From: Eubacterium plexicaudatum ASF492
Lineage (GTDB): Bacteria > Bacillota > Clostridia > Lachnospirales > Lachnospiraceae
NCBI RefSeq assembly: GCF_000364225.2
Contig: NZ_AQFT02000001.1
Span: 682,001 to 746,000 of the forward strand
Direction: 5' to 3'
DNA: 64,000 nt
Every line of letters starts with the position of its first letter. Position 1 is the first letter of the stretch. This document shows, one piece after another, positions 33,861 to 43,077 of this stretch. The notes below the pieces were generated by a model. That model was given only the letters and a program-made list of their open reading frames with translations. It ran no database searches and was not told the DNA's origin. The translations under genes and the position numbers were made by a program.

Positions 33861-34379
33861 ATGAACAACACAGCGTTAAGAGCAGGGGCGCAGAGCGCCA
33901 ACAACACACACATGGTTTTTGCAAACGAGGAACATGAGAAGTTTTATTTTGAGAAATTGGAACAGGCGAGGTATCAGGACTGCTACCACAAGGCGTTGAT
34001 TTACATTCTCGGCATATCTGAGGACACAAGGAATCATTTCAGCCAGATTTACGATATCAAGTCCGGGTACATCAAAACAGAGTGTCTGCATCAGGGCTGG
34101 CAGACAAGCGGCAGTGTCCGGGTGGTAAGGCTTGCCTTTAACCTTTACACGGACGGAACGCCAAGCATTGATGATTATAAGCGCAAGGACGAGCAGATAG
34201 GCGAGTGCAGGGGATATTCTGTAAGCGATATTTTCTGCTGCGGCTATGCAATGTACTTCTGGCAGGGCATCAAGCTCCGTTACCCGGAATACTGCCAGAA
34301 ACAGCGGTCTGTTGAGGAAATCCTTGCAGAAATGGAGAAGAAGCGTGCTGAAAATTCGACTGATGGGAACAAAGAATGA
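33861..34379 (+). CDS. DUF6075-family protein, copy 2
   Basis: A 172-residue protein with its native AAAGGAGGTTCAC ribosome site, which fixes the start of both copies. It is highly similar to the gene at 1589. The conserved text includes AQSANNTHMVFANEEHEKFYF, KTECLHQGWQTSG and DIFCCGYAMYFWQGIKLRYPEYC. Function unknown; typically carried on conjugative and mobilizable elements. Its end overlaps the next small gene by 17 bases. Confidence 0.8.
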   Translation: MNNTALRAGAQSANNTHMVFANEEHEKFYFEKLEQARYQDCYHKALIYILGISEDTRNHFSQIYDIKSGYIKTECLHQGWQTSGSVRVVRLAFNLYTDGTPSIDDYKRKDEQIGECRGYSVSDIFCCGYAMYFWQGIKLRYPEYCQKQRSVEEILAEMEKKRAENSTDGNKE

Positions 34380-34497
34380 TATTAAGTGGTTCGAGAAGAT
34401 CCTGAAAAGACAGCCCAAAGTGGCTGTGACGGAAGTTTCGGAGCTGTACCGGAACAAGGGTACAAACAGGTATTACCGGGCTTATGTGGAAGTGTAG
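34363..34497 (+). CDS. Small basic protein coupled to DUF6075
   Basis: 44 residues (MGTKNDIKWFEKILKRQPKV through YYRAYVEV), starting inside the DUF6075 gene and reading in another frame. In the copy-1 locus its first codons survive at about 2091-2113 and are then cut by the IS end. Conservation of the overlap supports it as a real gene. Function unknown. Confidence 0.55.
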   Translation: MGTKNDIKWFEKILKRQPKVAVTEVSELYRNKGTNRYYRAYVEV

Positions 34498-34623
34498 AAA
34501 GCCAACATCAAAGAAAAATCTAACTAAACGGAGGAATAAGGGTGAAAGAAAAGTATATTTTTGGGCGCACTTCACTAAGGAGTCAAAAACTCCCCTGAAA
34601 ACGAATATATGTTCTAGTTTGAA

Positions 34624-34749
34624 CTAGTTATCGTTGCATTTAACTAATTGAGATATATCGTAACCTTGGGCGGCAAGAAATGCCAAAGCATTTTCTTCGT
34701 TTAAAACAACCCGTTTTTTCTGCTCACGGCTATCTATTAATTTCTTCAT
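34624..34749 (-). CDS. Short ORF overlapping the 3' end of the IS110 transposase
   Basis: 41 residues (MKKLIDSREQKKRVVLNEEN, then ALAFLAAQGYDISQLVKCNDN). Its ATG lies within the last codons of the transposase gene on the same strand, overlapping by 20 bases, the layout of a coupled gene. I do not recognise it. It may be an IS110 accessory or part of the flank captured by the IS. Confidence 0.45.
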   Translation of the reverse strand: MKKLIDSREQKKRVVLNEENALAFLAAQGYDISQLVKCNDN

Positions 34750-35896
34750 AGTCCGTTGGCGCAAATGGTTTCTTTTCAGAGATCATATGGTAAATACAGA
34801 CCATCATCATGCGGGCTATGGCAATCATTGCTTTTTTATGTCCACGGCGCTTTTTGATTGCGTTATATTTAACTGCAAAATAAGGCTGTTTCCTGCTTCT
34901 TACGGCGGAAAGGGCGCACTGAACCATTACAGGTTTCAGATAATCGCCAGCTTTTGCGATCCGGACAGATTTTTTCTTCCCGGCGGATTCATTATTGGCA
35001 GGGGAAAGCCCACACCAGGAACAGAGATGTCCGGCGTCATCAAAGATTTCCATATCGACTCCGGTTTCAGCCAGGACAATGGTGGTACTTAGCTGAGTCA
35101 TGCCTGGCATTGTGCTTACGAATTCCACAAATTCGTAATAAGGTTTTATGCGGACATAGAGCTCGACTTCTGTCTGGGTGATCATATCTTCAAGGTAATT
35201 CAGATGGTTGCGGGCAAGTTCCAGTTTTTTTGCCTGATCCGTTTCAATGTTATAGCCTTTGATCGCCTCAATGATTTCGTTTGATGTGGCTTTTGTCCCT
35301 TTTTTGATCAGTCTGCGGACAGCCTTTTCATCGATCGTGTCTGAGGTATGTTCCAGTAGATAGGACATGATCTCAGTGGCTGTTTTACAGAAAGGGTCTT
35401 TGAGAACGCTTGCGATCCCAATGTTTGAAACTGTCATGCAGTTCCGGATGCGGTTCTTTTCCGAGGATTTCATGCAGACCAGTTTAAAACGGTATCTGGC
35501 AAGTTCCCGGAGTTGCCGGAAATCTTTTGGAGGGATAAAAGAGCATCTGACCAGATCAAACTTGTAGAGGTCGGCAATCCATTTGGAATCCTTTTTGTCG
35601 GTTTTCTTGCCTTTGATAGCTTTCACATATTTGGGATGCGTAAGGCAGACATCAATGTCTTTTTCGAGATAATTAAAAACAGGAATCCAATACTTTCCTG
35701 TGGATTCCATACAGACATGATAGCAATTATTCCCAATAAGCCAGTCGTGAAACTTTTGGATGTCCGAGTTGATGGTGGAAAAAGATTTCTGGTTATACTC
35801 AGAAACGCCTTCCTTATTGGTGGTTACGATGGTTGCAACGATAACATTTTTATGGACGTCAAGTCCACAGCAGATGGAGTATTTTAACTTCATCAT
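34730..35896 (-). CDS. IS110-family transposase (DEDD)
   Basis: About 388 residues. The N-terminal RuvC-like DEDD domain starts CCGLDVHKNVIVATIV and continues MESTGKYWIPVFNYLE and KTDKKDSKWIADL. The C-terminal transposase_20 domain has VSTMPGMTQLSTTIVLAETG and WCGLSPANNESAGKKK with the nucleophilic Ser region. The start at 35896 (ATGATG) follows AAGGTGG on the minus strand; an upstream extension to 35929 lacks such a site. IS110 enzymes use a non-coding bridge RNA from the element to choose donor and target sites. Confidence 0.92.
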   Translation of the reverse strand: MMKLKYSICCGLDVHKNVIVATIVTTNKEGVSEYNQKSFSTINSDIQKFHDWLIGNNCYHVCMESTGKYWIPVFNYLEKDIDVCLTHPKYVKAIKGKKTDKKDSKWIADLYKFDLVRCSFIPPKDFRQLRELARYRFKLVCMKSSEKNRIRNCMTVSNIGIASVLKDPFCKTATEIMSYLLEHTSDTIDEKAVRRLIKKGTKATSNEIIEAIKGYNIETDQAKKLELARNHLNYLEDMITQTEVELYVRIKPYYEFVEFVSTMPGMTQLSTTIVLAETGVDMEIFDDAGHLCSWCGLSPANNESAGKKKSVRIAKAGDYLKPVMVQCALSAVRSRKQPYFAVKYNAIKKRRGHKKAMIAIARMMMVCIYHMISEKKPFAPTDYEEINR

Positions 35897-36110
35897 AAGT
35901 ATCACCACCTTAAAAATGGATAGCAACATTGACTGTCATCCAGTGACTAAATAAATATGGTTTATTACCAATGATAAGGGTCCGGGCTCAAAGTCCCACT
36001 TGTTTGTGCTTGAAAGGATGACGGCACATATAACCATGCGGGGTCGGAAATGCATCCGCCACTCACCTCCCCGTGCTCTGTAGTGTATTGCTATCCTGAA
36101 TTTATTATAA
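35897..36110 (-). ncRNA. Candidate IS110 bridge-RNA region
   Basis: About 210 bp of structured, gene-free sequence directly upstream of the IS110 transposase on its coding strand, where IS110 bridge RNAs are encoded. GTCCGGGCTCAAAGTCCC and GGGGTCGGAAATGCATCCG show short complementary words. The exact RNA ends and the guide loops cannot be set without the flanking empty site. The call rests on family knowledge and position. Confidence 0.4.
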
Positions 36111-36180
36111 ACCAATCAACAAAGTGGCACAACTCGCTTTTTCATGACTTGTTTGTGCCTTGAGCGAAGCGAAAGGAATG

Positions 36181-36975
36181 ATGAAAACCATGTGTAAAAT
36201 TATAGCAATTGCAAACCAGAAAGGCGGAGTTGGTAAGACCACCACAACGAGCAATTTAGGGATCGGGCTGGCAAAACAGGGAAAAAGAGTTTTACTTATT
36301 GATGCGGACGCACAGGGGAGCCTGACCGCAAGCCTTGGCTTTACGGAGCCTGACAAGCTGGAAGTCACCCTTGCAAGCGTAATGGAAAAGGTCATCAACG
36401 ATGAAGAAATGGAACCGGGCTACGGTATCTTAAAGCACGAAGAAGGGATTGACCTGATGCCGGGGAACATTGAGCTGTCCGGCCTGGAGGTTTCCCTTGT
36501 AAACGTGATGAGCAGGGAGATCATGATGCGCTCTTATATGGATATGGTAAAGGAGCAGTACGATTATATCCTGATTGACTGTATGCCCTCACTTGGCATG
36601 ATCACCATAAATGCCTTTGCCTGTGCGGACAGCATACTGATACCCGTGCAGGCCGCATATCTGCCCGTGAAAGGTCTGGAACAGCTTATCAAGACCATAG
36701 GCAAGGTAAAGCGGCAGATCAATCCCAGACTGGAGATTGAGGGCATCCTGCTGACAATGGTAGACAACCGTACCAATTATGCAAGGGATATTACAGCGCT
36801 GCTTATTGAAACGTATGGGAGCAGGGTACGGATATTTGAGAACAGCATGCCGATGTCGGTAAGGGCGGCGGAAACTTCGGCAGAGGGCATCAGTATCTAC
36901 CAGCATGACCCGAAAGGCAGGGTTGCGGGTGCATACCAGTCTTTGACGGAGGAGGTGCTTGGCAGTGAGCAGTAA
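36181..36975 (+). CDS. parA: ParA/Soj-type partition ATPase
   Basis: About 264 residues. The deviant Walker A is [13 protein letters not shown], switch/Walker B regions are [17 protein letters not shown] and [17 protein letters not shown]. This is the full ParA/MinD fold. It is followed by a parB-like gene whose ribosome site lies inside its last codons, so the two form an operon. A plasmid or conjugative-element backbone is the likely source. ATG 36181 is chosen after AAAGGA; ATG 36190 is also possible. Confidence 0.9.
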   Translation: MKTMCKIIAIANQKGGVGKTTTTSNLGIGLAKQGKRVLLIDADAQGSLTASLGFTEPDKLEVTLASVMEKVINDEEMEPGYGILKHEEGIDLMPGNIELSGLEVSLVNVMSREIMMRSYMDMVKEQYDYILIDCMPSLGMITINAFACADSILIPVQAAYLPVKGLEQLIKTIGKVKRQINPRLEIEGILLTMVDNRTNYARDITALLIETYGSRVRIFENSMPMSVRAAETSAEGISIYQHDPKGRVAGAYQSLTEEVLGSEQ

Positions 36976-37567
36976 GGCAGGGAGTGCGTCAAAAGTCAAA
37001 CTGAACACTTTTGATGATTTATTCGGCGGCGCAGAAAATACGGCGGGGGAGCAGATTATCCATGCGAAGCTGGCCGATCTACATACATTCAAAGGCCACC
37101 CGTTCCGTGTCCTTGATGATGAAAAGATGGAGGAAACCACGGAGAGCATCGGCAAATATGGTGTGCTTGTACCTGGAATTGTAAGGCCACGGGCAGGGGG
37201 CGGCTATGAGATGATAGCCGGACACCGGAGGAAACGGGGTTCTGAAAGGGCAGGGCTTGATACAATGCCCGTCATTGTCAGAGATTATACGGACGATGAA
37301 GCCACGATCATCATGGTGGATTCCAATATCCAGCGTGAGGACATTCTACCGAGCGAAAAAGCCAGGGCTTATTCCGAGGTGTACAGCGGCGTATATGGCA
37401 GGGCGAGCATCAATTTCTATGCTTTCAATTCCAACGGAAATAAAGGGATCGCCTGCGGGCTGAACAACCTGCAGAAGCTCCGTGACGGGGAGCCGCTGGG
37501 CGGCAGGTCACGTGCGGAGGATGACTTTGCGGACGGAGACGGGGATGATGAGGATTTCCTGTCATGA
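36965..37567 (+). pseudogene. Chimeric gene: ParB N-terminal half fused in frame to a DUF2815-type C-terminus
   Basis: It starts with GTG 36965 after GGAGG. Residues about 1-136 are ParB: a Spo0J-like nuclease/CTP fold with [41 protein letters not shown] and [19 protein letters not shown]. After codon about 137 the sequence becomes [38 protein letters not shown] and an Asp/Glu-rich tail. I recognise that tail as the C-terminus of phage DUF2815 ssDNA-binding-type proteins. The ParB helix-turn-helix is missing. The next gene is a phage DNA polymerase, the usual neighbour of DUF2815, so a deletion joined two elements in frame. Confidence 0.8.
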
Positions 37568-37659
37568 CCAGATAAACAGAAATATGGCCGCCGGGTGGCG
37601 GGGAACGGGCATCTGCCTTTTCCCTGCTGCCCTTAAGGCGGTGAAAGGAGCTGGTGGGA

Positions 37660-38160
37660 ATGGAGTCTATCAATATTGACATAGAGTCGTTTTCGTCTGT
37701 GGATTTGTCCAAATGCGGCGTTTACCGGTATGCCTCATCCCCGGATTTTGACATCCTTCTGTTCGGATACAGCGTGGATGGTGGGGATGTGCATGTGGTT
37801 GACTTATGCCAGGGGAGGAAATCCCAGCGGATATCGTGGCGGCGCTTTCGGATGATTCTGTCATCAAGTGGAGCTACAATAACAATTTCGAGCGTGTTTC
37901 GCTGTCAAATTATTTCGGCACATGGTTTGAGCCTGGGAACTGGCGCTGCACGATGGTGTGGGCGGCTTATCTTGGCCTTCCGCGGTCATTAGAGGATGTA
38001 GGCGCGGTGCTTGGGCTGGAGAAGCAGAAGCTGTCTGAGGGGAAAGACCTGATCCGGTATTTCTGTGTCCCTTGCAAGCCGACCAAGGCAAACGGCGGCC
38101 GGACGCGGAACCTGCCGGGGCATGACAGGGAGAAGTGGGAGCGGTTCAAAGCCTATACAG
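37660..38160 (+). pseudogene. Phage family A DNA polymerase, N-terminal fragment
   Basis: MESINIDIESFSSVDLSKCG, FDILLFGYSVDGG and KWSYNNNFERVSLSNYF belong to the 3'-5' exonuclease part of phage DNA polymerase I. One G is missing in the run at 37812-37815, which shifts the frame from DLCQG to EEIPADIVAALSDDSV. The gene is then cut near 38160 by a DUF6431-type IS; the polymerase domain is absent. GAAAGGAGCTGG precedes ATG 37660. Confidence 0.78.
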
Positions 38161-38176
38161 GGACAGCAGACGCCGT

Positions 38177-38608
38177 GTGCATAAAATTGCGGGAGGGGAT
38201 AAGGAGTGGTATCTTATCCGGCGGCTGAAATGCACGGGCGATAAGTGTGGGCGGCTCCATAATGAACTGCCGGACTGCATCTGCCCCTATAAGCATTATG
38301 ATGCAGGCCTGATCGAGGATGTGGCGGACGGTGTGGTCAGCGAAGAGGATACGGAAACGGAGGATTATCCCTGTGAAGGGACCATGAAACACTGGAGATG
38401 GTGGCTCCACATGAATGAAAAAAACATGGAAGGGCAGATTAGGGCGGCGGCACACCGTTTCCTGGACCTGGATGGAAAGTTTCTGAAATCCAGGGTTTCT
38501 TTACTGGAAGAGATGAAAGAACGGATAAGCCCCGGCTGGCTTAAGGCGGTGGTCAGAGCCATATATAACAGCGGAGGGCGGATAGAGCCGTATCTGGCTG
38601 GGGAATAA
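38177..38608 (+). pseudogene. DUF6431-like IS accessory protein, 5'-truncated
   Basis: The C-terminal about 140 residues of a zinc-finger protein: IRRLKCTGDKCGRLHNELPD, CPYKHYDAGLIEDV, YPCEGTMKHWRWW and ISPGWLKAVVRAIYNSGGR. The N-terminal CPCCG motif seen in copy 2 is missing. It is thought to assist the transposase; its role is unproven. It is read in frame with unrelated sequence to its left, which is not its true start. Confidence 0.75.
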
Positions 38609-38680
38609 GGGTGCACCTGCTTTTGTTCGCTGTCATTTTTATTCTGGTGTATGCTGTCCTGTGAAAGGAGGGCCATACAG

Positions 38681-39472
38681 ATGGAGAAAAAAGAAGTGAA
38701 AAAATGGCAGGATGAAGAGGCGCTTAAAAGATATCAGATGATAGCGCTGCTTCTGGATCCGGACATGGATGAAGGGAAAAGGTAGCAGCTGCGGGAGGAA
38801 GCCGCAGAGAAGAACGGCGTATCCAAAAGGACGCTGTACCGTTATGAAAAAAGTTGCCGGGAAGAAGGGTTCGGAGGCCTGCGGCCAGCCAGCCGGACGA
38901 AACAGAGGCAGCAGAGACTCCCGGAAAACTTTGGGGAAATCATGGAACAGGCAGTGCAGTTAAAGCGTGAAGTCCCGAAGCGGAGCGTGCGCCAGATCAT
39001 AAAGGTGCTGGAACTGGAAGGCTTTGCGGAGCCGGGCGTGCTGAGGCCTTCGACAATGCAGCGGCACCTGTATGATGCGGGTCTTGGGAAGAAGCAGATG
39101 AAAAGATACGCCGAGAAACGGGCCGCATCGTCCAGGCGCTTCTGCCGGGCGCACCGGATGGAGCTTTTACAGGGGGACATCAAGTACGGACCAGAACTGC
39201 GGACAACGGACGGGGGACTGATAAAAACTTATTTATCCTCCCTGATCGACGACCATTCCAGATATATCGTGCAGTCAGAGTTTTATGACAACCAGAGGCG
39301 GGAGATCGTGAAGGACACTTTTCATAAGGCAGTCTTAAAAGCCGGAAAGTTTGACTGTGCCTACCTTGACAACGGGGTGCAGTATACGTCGGGCCATCTT
39401 GGAAAAGCCTGTGCAAAGCTGGGGATACGTATCGTCCATGCAAAACCGGGGGCGTGCCAGTCGAAAGGTTAA
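38681..39472 (+). pseudogene. DDE transposase of the DUF6431-type IS (nonsense and truncated)
   Basis: It starts MEKKEVKKWQDEEALKRYQM after AAAGGAGGG. TAG replaces CGG at about 38783 (compare the copy at 63219). The rest reads HTH (EKNGVSKRTLYRYE) and an rve-type catalytic domain with Asp in LLQGDIKYGP and Asp in CAYLDNGVQYT. It ends at SKG, just before the expected catalytic Glu, because another element follows. It is inactive. Confidence 0.85.
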
Positions 39473-39473
39473 G

Positions 39474-39550
39474 TAAAGAAATCCGTTATGTAAAGAAATG
39501 CCCGACGAAGCCTAAAATTAAGCAACTCCAGCAGAGATTTCTTTACATAA
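39474..39550. repeat. RIT left-end repeats (probable recombinase binding sites)
   Basis: TAAAGAAAT occurs directly at 39474-39482 and 39491-39499 and inverted at 39537-39545. The pair TTATGTAAAGAAAT (39486-39499) and ATTTCTTTACATAA (39537-39550) is a perfect 14-bp inverted repeat. It lies 40 bp before the first recombinase gene. Confidence 0.75.
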
Positions 39551-39590
39551 TAATCCGCTGTATCATGGAACGGAAAGGAGGATCTGTTCT

Positions 39591-40835
39591 ATGATTACAG
39601 ATTTAAAAACATTAATTGACACTTGCAAACAGGAACTGCATGACAGGGAATACCACGCACACCACGCCGACATTCTTATAAAAGAGTGGGATGCTGTTTT
39701 ACAATGGTTTTCCCATAGGGGTGTTTCCGAGTTTGGACAGGACATTGGCTATAAGTACTGTGATGAGGAAATCGGTTCCCATATCATTGTTAAGGGCATG
39801 TCTTCCAGGCAGAAAAAACGGCTCCGGGCCGTCCGGATGCTGCTCTCTTATCAGCAGGCTGGCGATTTTGAGTTTCGGACACCCCGTGTCGAACGGACTT
39901 ATGATGGTGAAACCGGACAGCTCATTCTCCAGTTTTTTCAGCACGAACGCATGATTGGACGCTCAGAGAAAACGATTGCATGCAGGCAGATAGCCTTATA
40001 TCATTTTAACCAGTACCTGACCGGACACAGCCTTGGATTCCCGGATCTGGATATCGATGCCATTGAGGGCTTTTTTAAGGCAATGGATTATTCATTGTCT
40101 GCCCGCCATACCTGTGCCAACCATTTAAGGCAGCTGTTCCATTACCTTTATGATTATGGATATACGCATACGGATTACGCACTGTTTGTTTTGAAAGACC
40201 AGTACAGGGACCAGTGTAAAATCCCGACAACTTACACGGAGGATGAAATATCCAGGGTGTTATCTGCGGTAGAGCGTTCCTCCGCCATTGGCAAACGCGA
40301 CTACCTGATCCTTCTCCTTGCAGCCGAGTATGGCTGGCGCAGCGGAGACATTGTCAGCTTCCGGTTCTCCCAGATAGACTGGGACAGCAACCGGATATCG
40401 TTCCGTCAGGACAAGACGGATGTCCCGGTTGAATACCCGCTGCTTTCATCTGTTGGCAATGCCATCATTGATTACCTTAAGCATGGCAGGCCAAAGTCAG
40501 ATGCCCCTGAGGTCATCGTTTTAGCCGAGGTTGGAAAACACGGGACACCGCTGAAGCCGCCGACCATCCATTCCATTGTGTGCCGGTATATGAGGGAAGC
40601 AGGCATCTCCCACTGGAAAGAGAAAAAACACGGTCCGCACTCACTGCGGCATAGCCTTGCGTCAAACATGCTGAAGAATAACGTATCCATGCCGGTGATC
40701 GGCACTGTGCTTGGGCACCAGAGGACGGAAACCACAAAGATTTACCTCAAGGTGGACATTGGAAAACTTGCCCTGTGCCCGCTGCCTATGCCTGCGCTTG
40801 CTACCTCCCATTATAAGGAGGTGACACTGGGATGA
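39591..40835 (+). CDS. ritA: Tyrosine recombinase, first of the trio (RitA-like)
   Basis: A 414-residue phage-integrase-family enzyme. The N-terminal SAM-like domain is near 100-200. The catalytic domain has Arg in AAEYGWRSGDIVSF, the box HGPHSLRHSLASNML, His in VLGHQRTETTKIY and the Tyr nucleophile in TTKIYLKVD. GGAAAGGAGGATC precedes the ATG. It overlaps the second gene by four bases (ATGA). Confidence 0.9.
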   Translation: MITDLKTLIDTCKQELHDREYHAHHADILIKEWDAVLQWFSHRGVSEFGQDIGYKYCDEEIGSHIIVKGMSSRQKKRLRAVRMLLSYQQAGDFEFRTPRVERTYDGETGQLILQFFQHERMIGRSEKTIACRQIALYHFNQYLTGHSLGFPDLDIDAIEGFFKAMDYSLSARHTCANHLRQLFHYLYDYGYTHTDYALFVLKDQYRDQCKIPTTYTEDEISRVLSAVERSSAIGKRDYLILLLAAEYGWRSGDIVSFRFSQIDWDSNRISFRQDKTDVPVEYPLLSSVGNAIIDYLKHGRPKSDAPEVIVLAEVGKHGTPLKPPTIHSIVCRYMREAGISHWKEKKHGPHSLRHSLASNMLKNNVSMPVIGTVLGHQRTETTKIYLKVDIGKLALCPLPMPALATSHYKEVTLG

Positions 40836-41809
40836 ACCGACCAAAATTTATATCCGGCTTTGCAGAAGAGATTAACCGTTACCTTGATTACAAAACCGCA
40901 AGCGGATACAAGGAATCCAGCTTCACGTTTATCCTCAGGCAGTTTGACCGTTTCTGCGCCGGGCGGGGTATCCGGGACGTCTCTTTCTCAAAGGAGGATG
41001 CGGATGCATGGTCTGAAAAAAAGGAGACAGAGGCATCCACTTCCCATTACGCAAGGGTAAACAAGGTCAAGTGCTTCCTAAAATATCTTGGCTTAAAAGG
41101 ATACGGCGTATACCTTATGCATGACGTATTCTTCCGGGCAACGGATTTCCAGCCCCATATTTATACGGATGATGAAATCCTCCGGTATTTCCATGCCGTT
41201 GACACTTATACTTCTGGGCGGAGCCGGATGGATGCAGTCCAGTTCCCGGTCCTGTTCCGGCTCCTGTACTGCTGTGGAACCAGAATTAATGAGACACTCG
41301 GCATAAAAAAGAAAGATGTTGACCTTGAAAACGGGATCATAAGGCTTATGGAAACGAAAAACGACTGTGAGCGGTATATCGTTCTGGGTCCGGAAATAAA
41401 GAGCCTGTTTGAGCAGTTTTCAGATAAATGCTTTTATCTTTTCAGTGATGATGACTATATTTTTCCATCTGCGGCAGGGATAAGGAGAAAGGAAAACAGG
41501 CTTTACGATATCCACCGCATGATCCTGAAACAGGCCGGCATCCCGTATATCGGAGGGGGACATGGGCCAAGAATACATGACTGGAGGCACACATTTGCTG
41601 TCAGGGCATTCAAACAGATGGTCGACCAGGGGATGGACATGTATGTGGCGCTCCCCGTGCTTTCAACCTATCTGGGCCATAAGACGATTTACGCTACAGA
41701 GCGGTATGTGCGGCTGACAATGGAACTCTATCCGTACATCGGGGAAAAGTGCAGCGCAAAGTTCCAGCGCGTGTTCGGAAAGGCGGCTGATCTTCATGAA
41801 ACAGACTGA
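40832..41809 (+). CDS. ritB: Tyrosine recombinase, second of the trio (RitB-like)
   Basis: A 325-residue integrase. Catalytic motifs are CCGTRINETLGIKKKDVD, HDWRHTFAVRAFKQM, YLGHKTIYATERYVRLT. Overlapping starts and stops on both sides indicate one operon with the first and third genes. In RIT elements all three recombinases are conserved in this order; how they divide the reaction is not settled. Confidence 0.9.
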   Translation: MNRPKFISGFAEEINRYLDYKTASGYKESSFTFILRQFDRFCAGRGIRDVSFSKEDADAWSEKKETEASTSHYARVNKVKCFLKYLGLKGYGVYLMHDVFFRATDFQPHIYTDDEILRYFHAVDTYTSGRSRMDAVQFPVLFRLLYCCGTRINETLGIKKKDVDLENGIIRLMETKNDCERYIVLGPEIKSLFEQFSDKCFYLFSDDDYIFPSAAGIRRKENRLYDIHRMILKQAGIPYIGGGHGPRIHDWRHTFAVRAFKQMVDQGMDMYVALPVLSTYLGHKTIYATERYVRLTMELYPYIGEKCSAKFQRVFGKAADLHETD

Positions 41810-42554
41810 TTTTGCCATCTGCCTTAACCGGTTCCTTACGGATTTCCTTGTAAATAAAAAAGGATGCTCGCCCAAGACCATCGATTCCTACCGGTATGCG
41901 TTTATCTACCTTCTGGATTACTATAATGAAATCCTCGGCATCCCTGCAGATCAGATAACGATAAAAAGCCTGACTTACGAACGCCTTCTCGGTTTCCTTG
42001 ACTGGCTGCAGTCTGAAAGAAAGAGTGGCATAGCAACGCGGAACCAGAGGCAGGCAGCAATAAACAGTTTTATCCGTTTCCTGATGTATGAAAAGCCGGA
42101 ATTCCTAAATGAATACCAGAAAATCCTTGGGATTCCTGTAAAAAAGGCGCCGCAGAAAGAAATATCATATCTGAAAACAGATGGCGTTTCTGCATTAATG
42201 GACCAAGTGGATACACGAAAAGCAGACGGCCTGCGTGACTATGTCATGCTGATGCTCCTGTATTCCACCGGCATCCGCGTCAGTGAACTGACCGGCATCC
42301 GGGTAAAGGATTTATCACTCCATGAACCGCATACGCTCCTGGTACATGGCAAAGGGAAAAAGAGCCGTTACGTTCCCCTAATGAAGGATTCCATCCCCAT
42401 CATACAGGACTATTTGAAAATGATGGGCTACCAGTCACCGGAAAAGCTGGACGAATGGCTTTTTATAAACCACATGGGCAGGCAGTTCACCCGTCAGGGT
42501 GTGAATTACATCATCAAAAAATATGGCGCCATGGCCCGTGAAAGTTCGCCGGAC
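41796..42554 (+). pseudogene. ritC: Tyrosine recombinase, third of the trio, truncated (RitC-like)
   Basis: The N-terminal SAM-like domain (FLTDFLVNKKGCSPKTIDSY) and the first catalytic Arg (YSTGIRVSELTGIRVKDL) are present. The frame leaves the gene at 42554, where the TnsB/ExeA transposon begins, and stops 18 bases later. The HxLRH, H and Tyr motifs are therefore missing and the protein cannot be a functional recombinase. Confidence 0.9.
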
Positions 42555-42750
42555 TGTTGGACGGCGAATTGAGGGAGACATAAATGGCAAATTATTTTTC
42601 CAACCTTTTTCGCATTGACTGCGCAGCGCTGTCTACAAATGCATAATACCGCCGAAAATGCAGCACGCTGTTGGTATAGCTTTTCTTTCGAAATCGAAAG
42701 GCCATGAATCCCATTATGAGATCCATAGCCACATGATGTATTTGGATTTT

Positions 42751-43074
42751 TTATTGTTTGTCAGCCAGAGTCGGCAGATAAGTCAAACCGGCAGCAACAG
42801 TTACGGCATCTACCTTCCGCATTAGATTGCTGATCCGCCCCTCATTCCAGAAAATATCAGAAAAATCGGATAGTTCACATCCCACATCATGATTCGGGAT
42901 GCACAGGTAGTTTCCGTATTTATGCACTCCGGCCAGGATGTGGAAGTATGTCCCCCGTCCATTCATCTCAGCTTCATACCATCCAGGCCGCCATCGCAGC
43001 AGGATAATCTCCCCTGTCCAGGTTTCTATGCGGGAACCATCCCTGAAAAAACAGCTGTATTCCAAAAATAGCAC
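42751..43074 (-). CDS. Small aromatic-rich transposon protein
   Basis: 107 residues: MLFLEYSCFFRDGSRIETWT, RWRPGWYEAEMNGRGTYFH and GNYLCIPNHDVGCELSDF. I do not recognise a family. It follows the ATPase gene on the same strand in both transposon copies, so it belongs to the element; a target-choice or regulatory role is conceivable but unproven. This copy keeps C4 at 42838-42841 and is full length, whereas the copy at 52038 has C3 and is frameshifted. Confidence 0.7.
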   Translation of the reverse strand: MLFLEYSCFFRDGSRIETWTGEIILLRWRPGWYEAEMNGRGTYFHILAGVHKYGNYLCIPNHDVGCELSDFSDIFWNEGRISNLMRKVDAVTVAAGLTYLPTLADKQ

Positions 43075-43077
43075 CCC

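Larger units (their letters stand above)
38165..39472 (+). mobile_element. DUF6431-type IS, copy 1, truncated on both sides
   Basis: It is homologous to 62690-64000 across the DUF6431-like gene and its transposase. Its left end (TGTTGCTG...) is missing; it begins abruptly after the polymerase fragment near 38165. Its right end was removed when the three-recombinase element joined at 39473. Confidence 0.8.
39473..42554 (+). mobile_element. Recombinase-in-trio (RIT) element, 3'-truncated
   Basis: Three adjacent, overlapping tyrosine recombinase genes of about 414, 325 and more than 250 residues form the hallmark of RIT elements. The left end has a repeat cluster at 39474-39550. The element interrupts a transposase on its left, and its right part was lost when a TnsB/ExeA transposon joined at 42555 inside the third gene. 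Confidence 0.82.
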
